Notes under the pieces: generated by a model | The model's input: only the letters and a program-made list of their open reading frames with translations | Database searches by the model: none | What the model was told of the DNA's origin: nothing | In this document: piece after piece, positions 5,355-5,819 of the stretch | Layout of the letters: each line of letters begins with the position of its first letter | Numbering within the stretch: position 1 is the first letter of the stretch | Source of the DNA: Magnetovibrio sp. | Lineage (GTDB): Bacteria; Pseudomonadota; Alphaproteobacteria; Rhodospirillales; Magnetovibrionaceae | DNA: 5,819 nucleotides | Reading direction: 5' to 3' | Assembly (NCBI GenBank): GCA_016763895.1 | Contig: JAESSV010000227.1 | Span: 1-5,819, forward strand | Translations under genes and position numbers: made by a program

Positions 5355-5819
5355 CTAAATCAACCCCGCCAACGGGGAACTCGGATCGGCGTACATTTTT
5401 TTAGGCATGCGACCCGCTTGGTACGCCAAACGTCCGGCTTGGACCGCAAGTTTCATGGCGCGGGCCATTTTTATGGGGTCTTTGGCTTCGGCAATTGCGG
5501 TGTTCATCAACACGCCATCACAGCCGAGTTCCATGGCGACGGCGGCGTCCGAGGCGGTGCCGACACCGGCATCAACCAACACGGGGACTTCGGTTTGTTC
5601 AACAATTAAGCGGATGCCCACCGGGTTTTGCACGCCAAGGCCGGACCCAATGGGGGCCGCCAAGGGCATAATCGCAACACAGCCCATTTCTTCCAATATT
5701 TTGGCTTGAATGGGGTCATCGGCGCAATACACCATGACCTTAAAGCCTTCATCGATTAATGTTTTTGCCGCAATCATGGTTTCGGGCATGTTGGGGTAAA
5801 GGGTTTTTTGATCGCCCAA
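5355..5819 (-). CDS. thiG: Thiazole synthase ThiG, 5' part outside the window
   Basis: The last 155 codons (with stop) of ThiG, the TIM-barrel enzyme that builds the thiazole phosphate of thiamine from deoxyxylulose 5-phosphate, dehydroglycine and ThiS thiocarboxylate. The frame runs off the right edge; the first codon here is TTG (Leu of [10 protein letters not shown]), not a start. Visible family blocks are [89 protein letters not shown] and the tail [24 protein letters not shown]. The Asp in VDAGVG should be the second catalytic acid of the family; the Schiff-base lysine lies in the stretch just beyond the edge. Sequence is more G/C-rich than the neighbouring cyclase. No terminator fits in the 3-bp gap between the convergent stops. 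Confidence 0.96.
   Translation of the reverse strand: MGDQKTLYPNMPETMIAAKTLIDEGFKVMVYCADDPIQAKILEEMGCVAIMPLAAPIGSGLGVQNPVGIRLIVEQTEVPVLVDAGVGTASDAAVAMELGCDGVLMNTAIAEAKDPIKMARAMKLAVQAGRLAYQAGRMPKKMYADPSSPLAGLI

Noticed and set aside
5407..5709. Plus-strand open frames across the thiG region
   Set aside because: They are antisense to a well-conserved ThiG reading and show no family features of their own.

Overview
The window looks chromosomal and comes from a proteobacterium, most likely an alphaproteobacterium of the Rhodospirillales type. That placement is an inference from protein style (an Amt-GGDEF fusion, a ThiG tail, a dCache-GGDEF protein); no rRNA or tRNA is present to settle it. Base composition shifts along the window: the Amt remnant and thiG are G/C-rich to the eye, while the centre (MarR/PACE cassette, solute-binding protein, diguanylate cyclase) is clearly more A/T-rich.

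Left part (1-2687): the main story is a wrecked gene. Positions 1-438 encode the late membrane helices of an ammonium transporter (Amt/AmtB family), with a frameshift near 328, an 11-bp tandem duplication at 361-390 that shifts frame again, and an in-frame TAG at 400-402. About 1.7 kb further on, 2163-2687 resumes the same protein at the next Amt helix, passes through the Amt cytosolic tail (RIGLNISEHG) and runs into a GGDEF domain that has lost two internal blocks, including the GGDEF signature. The two halves join without visible loss of Amt sequence, so I read them as one Amt-GGDEF ammonium-sensor gene split by an insertion and decaying. The insertion holds a PACE-type efflux protein gene (693-1112, minus) and a divergent MarR-family regulator (1213-1713, plus), with twin 16-bp operator-like repeats between them, small palindromic repeats outside both genes, and a terminator-like hairpin at 1946-1979. 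No transposase or integrase is visible.

Middle (2688-2919): no gene. It holds a 12-bp tandem repeat array starting at the pseudogene stop codon and a strong hairpin at 2771-2805.

Right part (2920-5819): an orphan periplasmic amino-acid-type solute-binding protein (minus) is divergent from an intact membrane diguanylate cyclase with a dCache-like periplasmic sensor (plus). The pair shares an 89-bp A/T-rich intergenic region, which raises the possibility that the binding protein feeds ligand information to the cyclase. The cyclase gene converges, with only 3 bp between stop codons, on thiG (thiazole synthase), whose 5' end lies beyond the window.

Overall: one dead nitrogen/c-di-GMP sensor carrying an inserted drug-efflux cassette, next to a live candidate c-di-GMP sensory pair, then a housekeeping thiamine gene.
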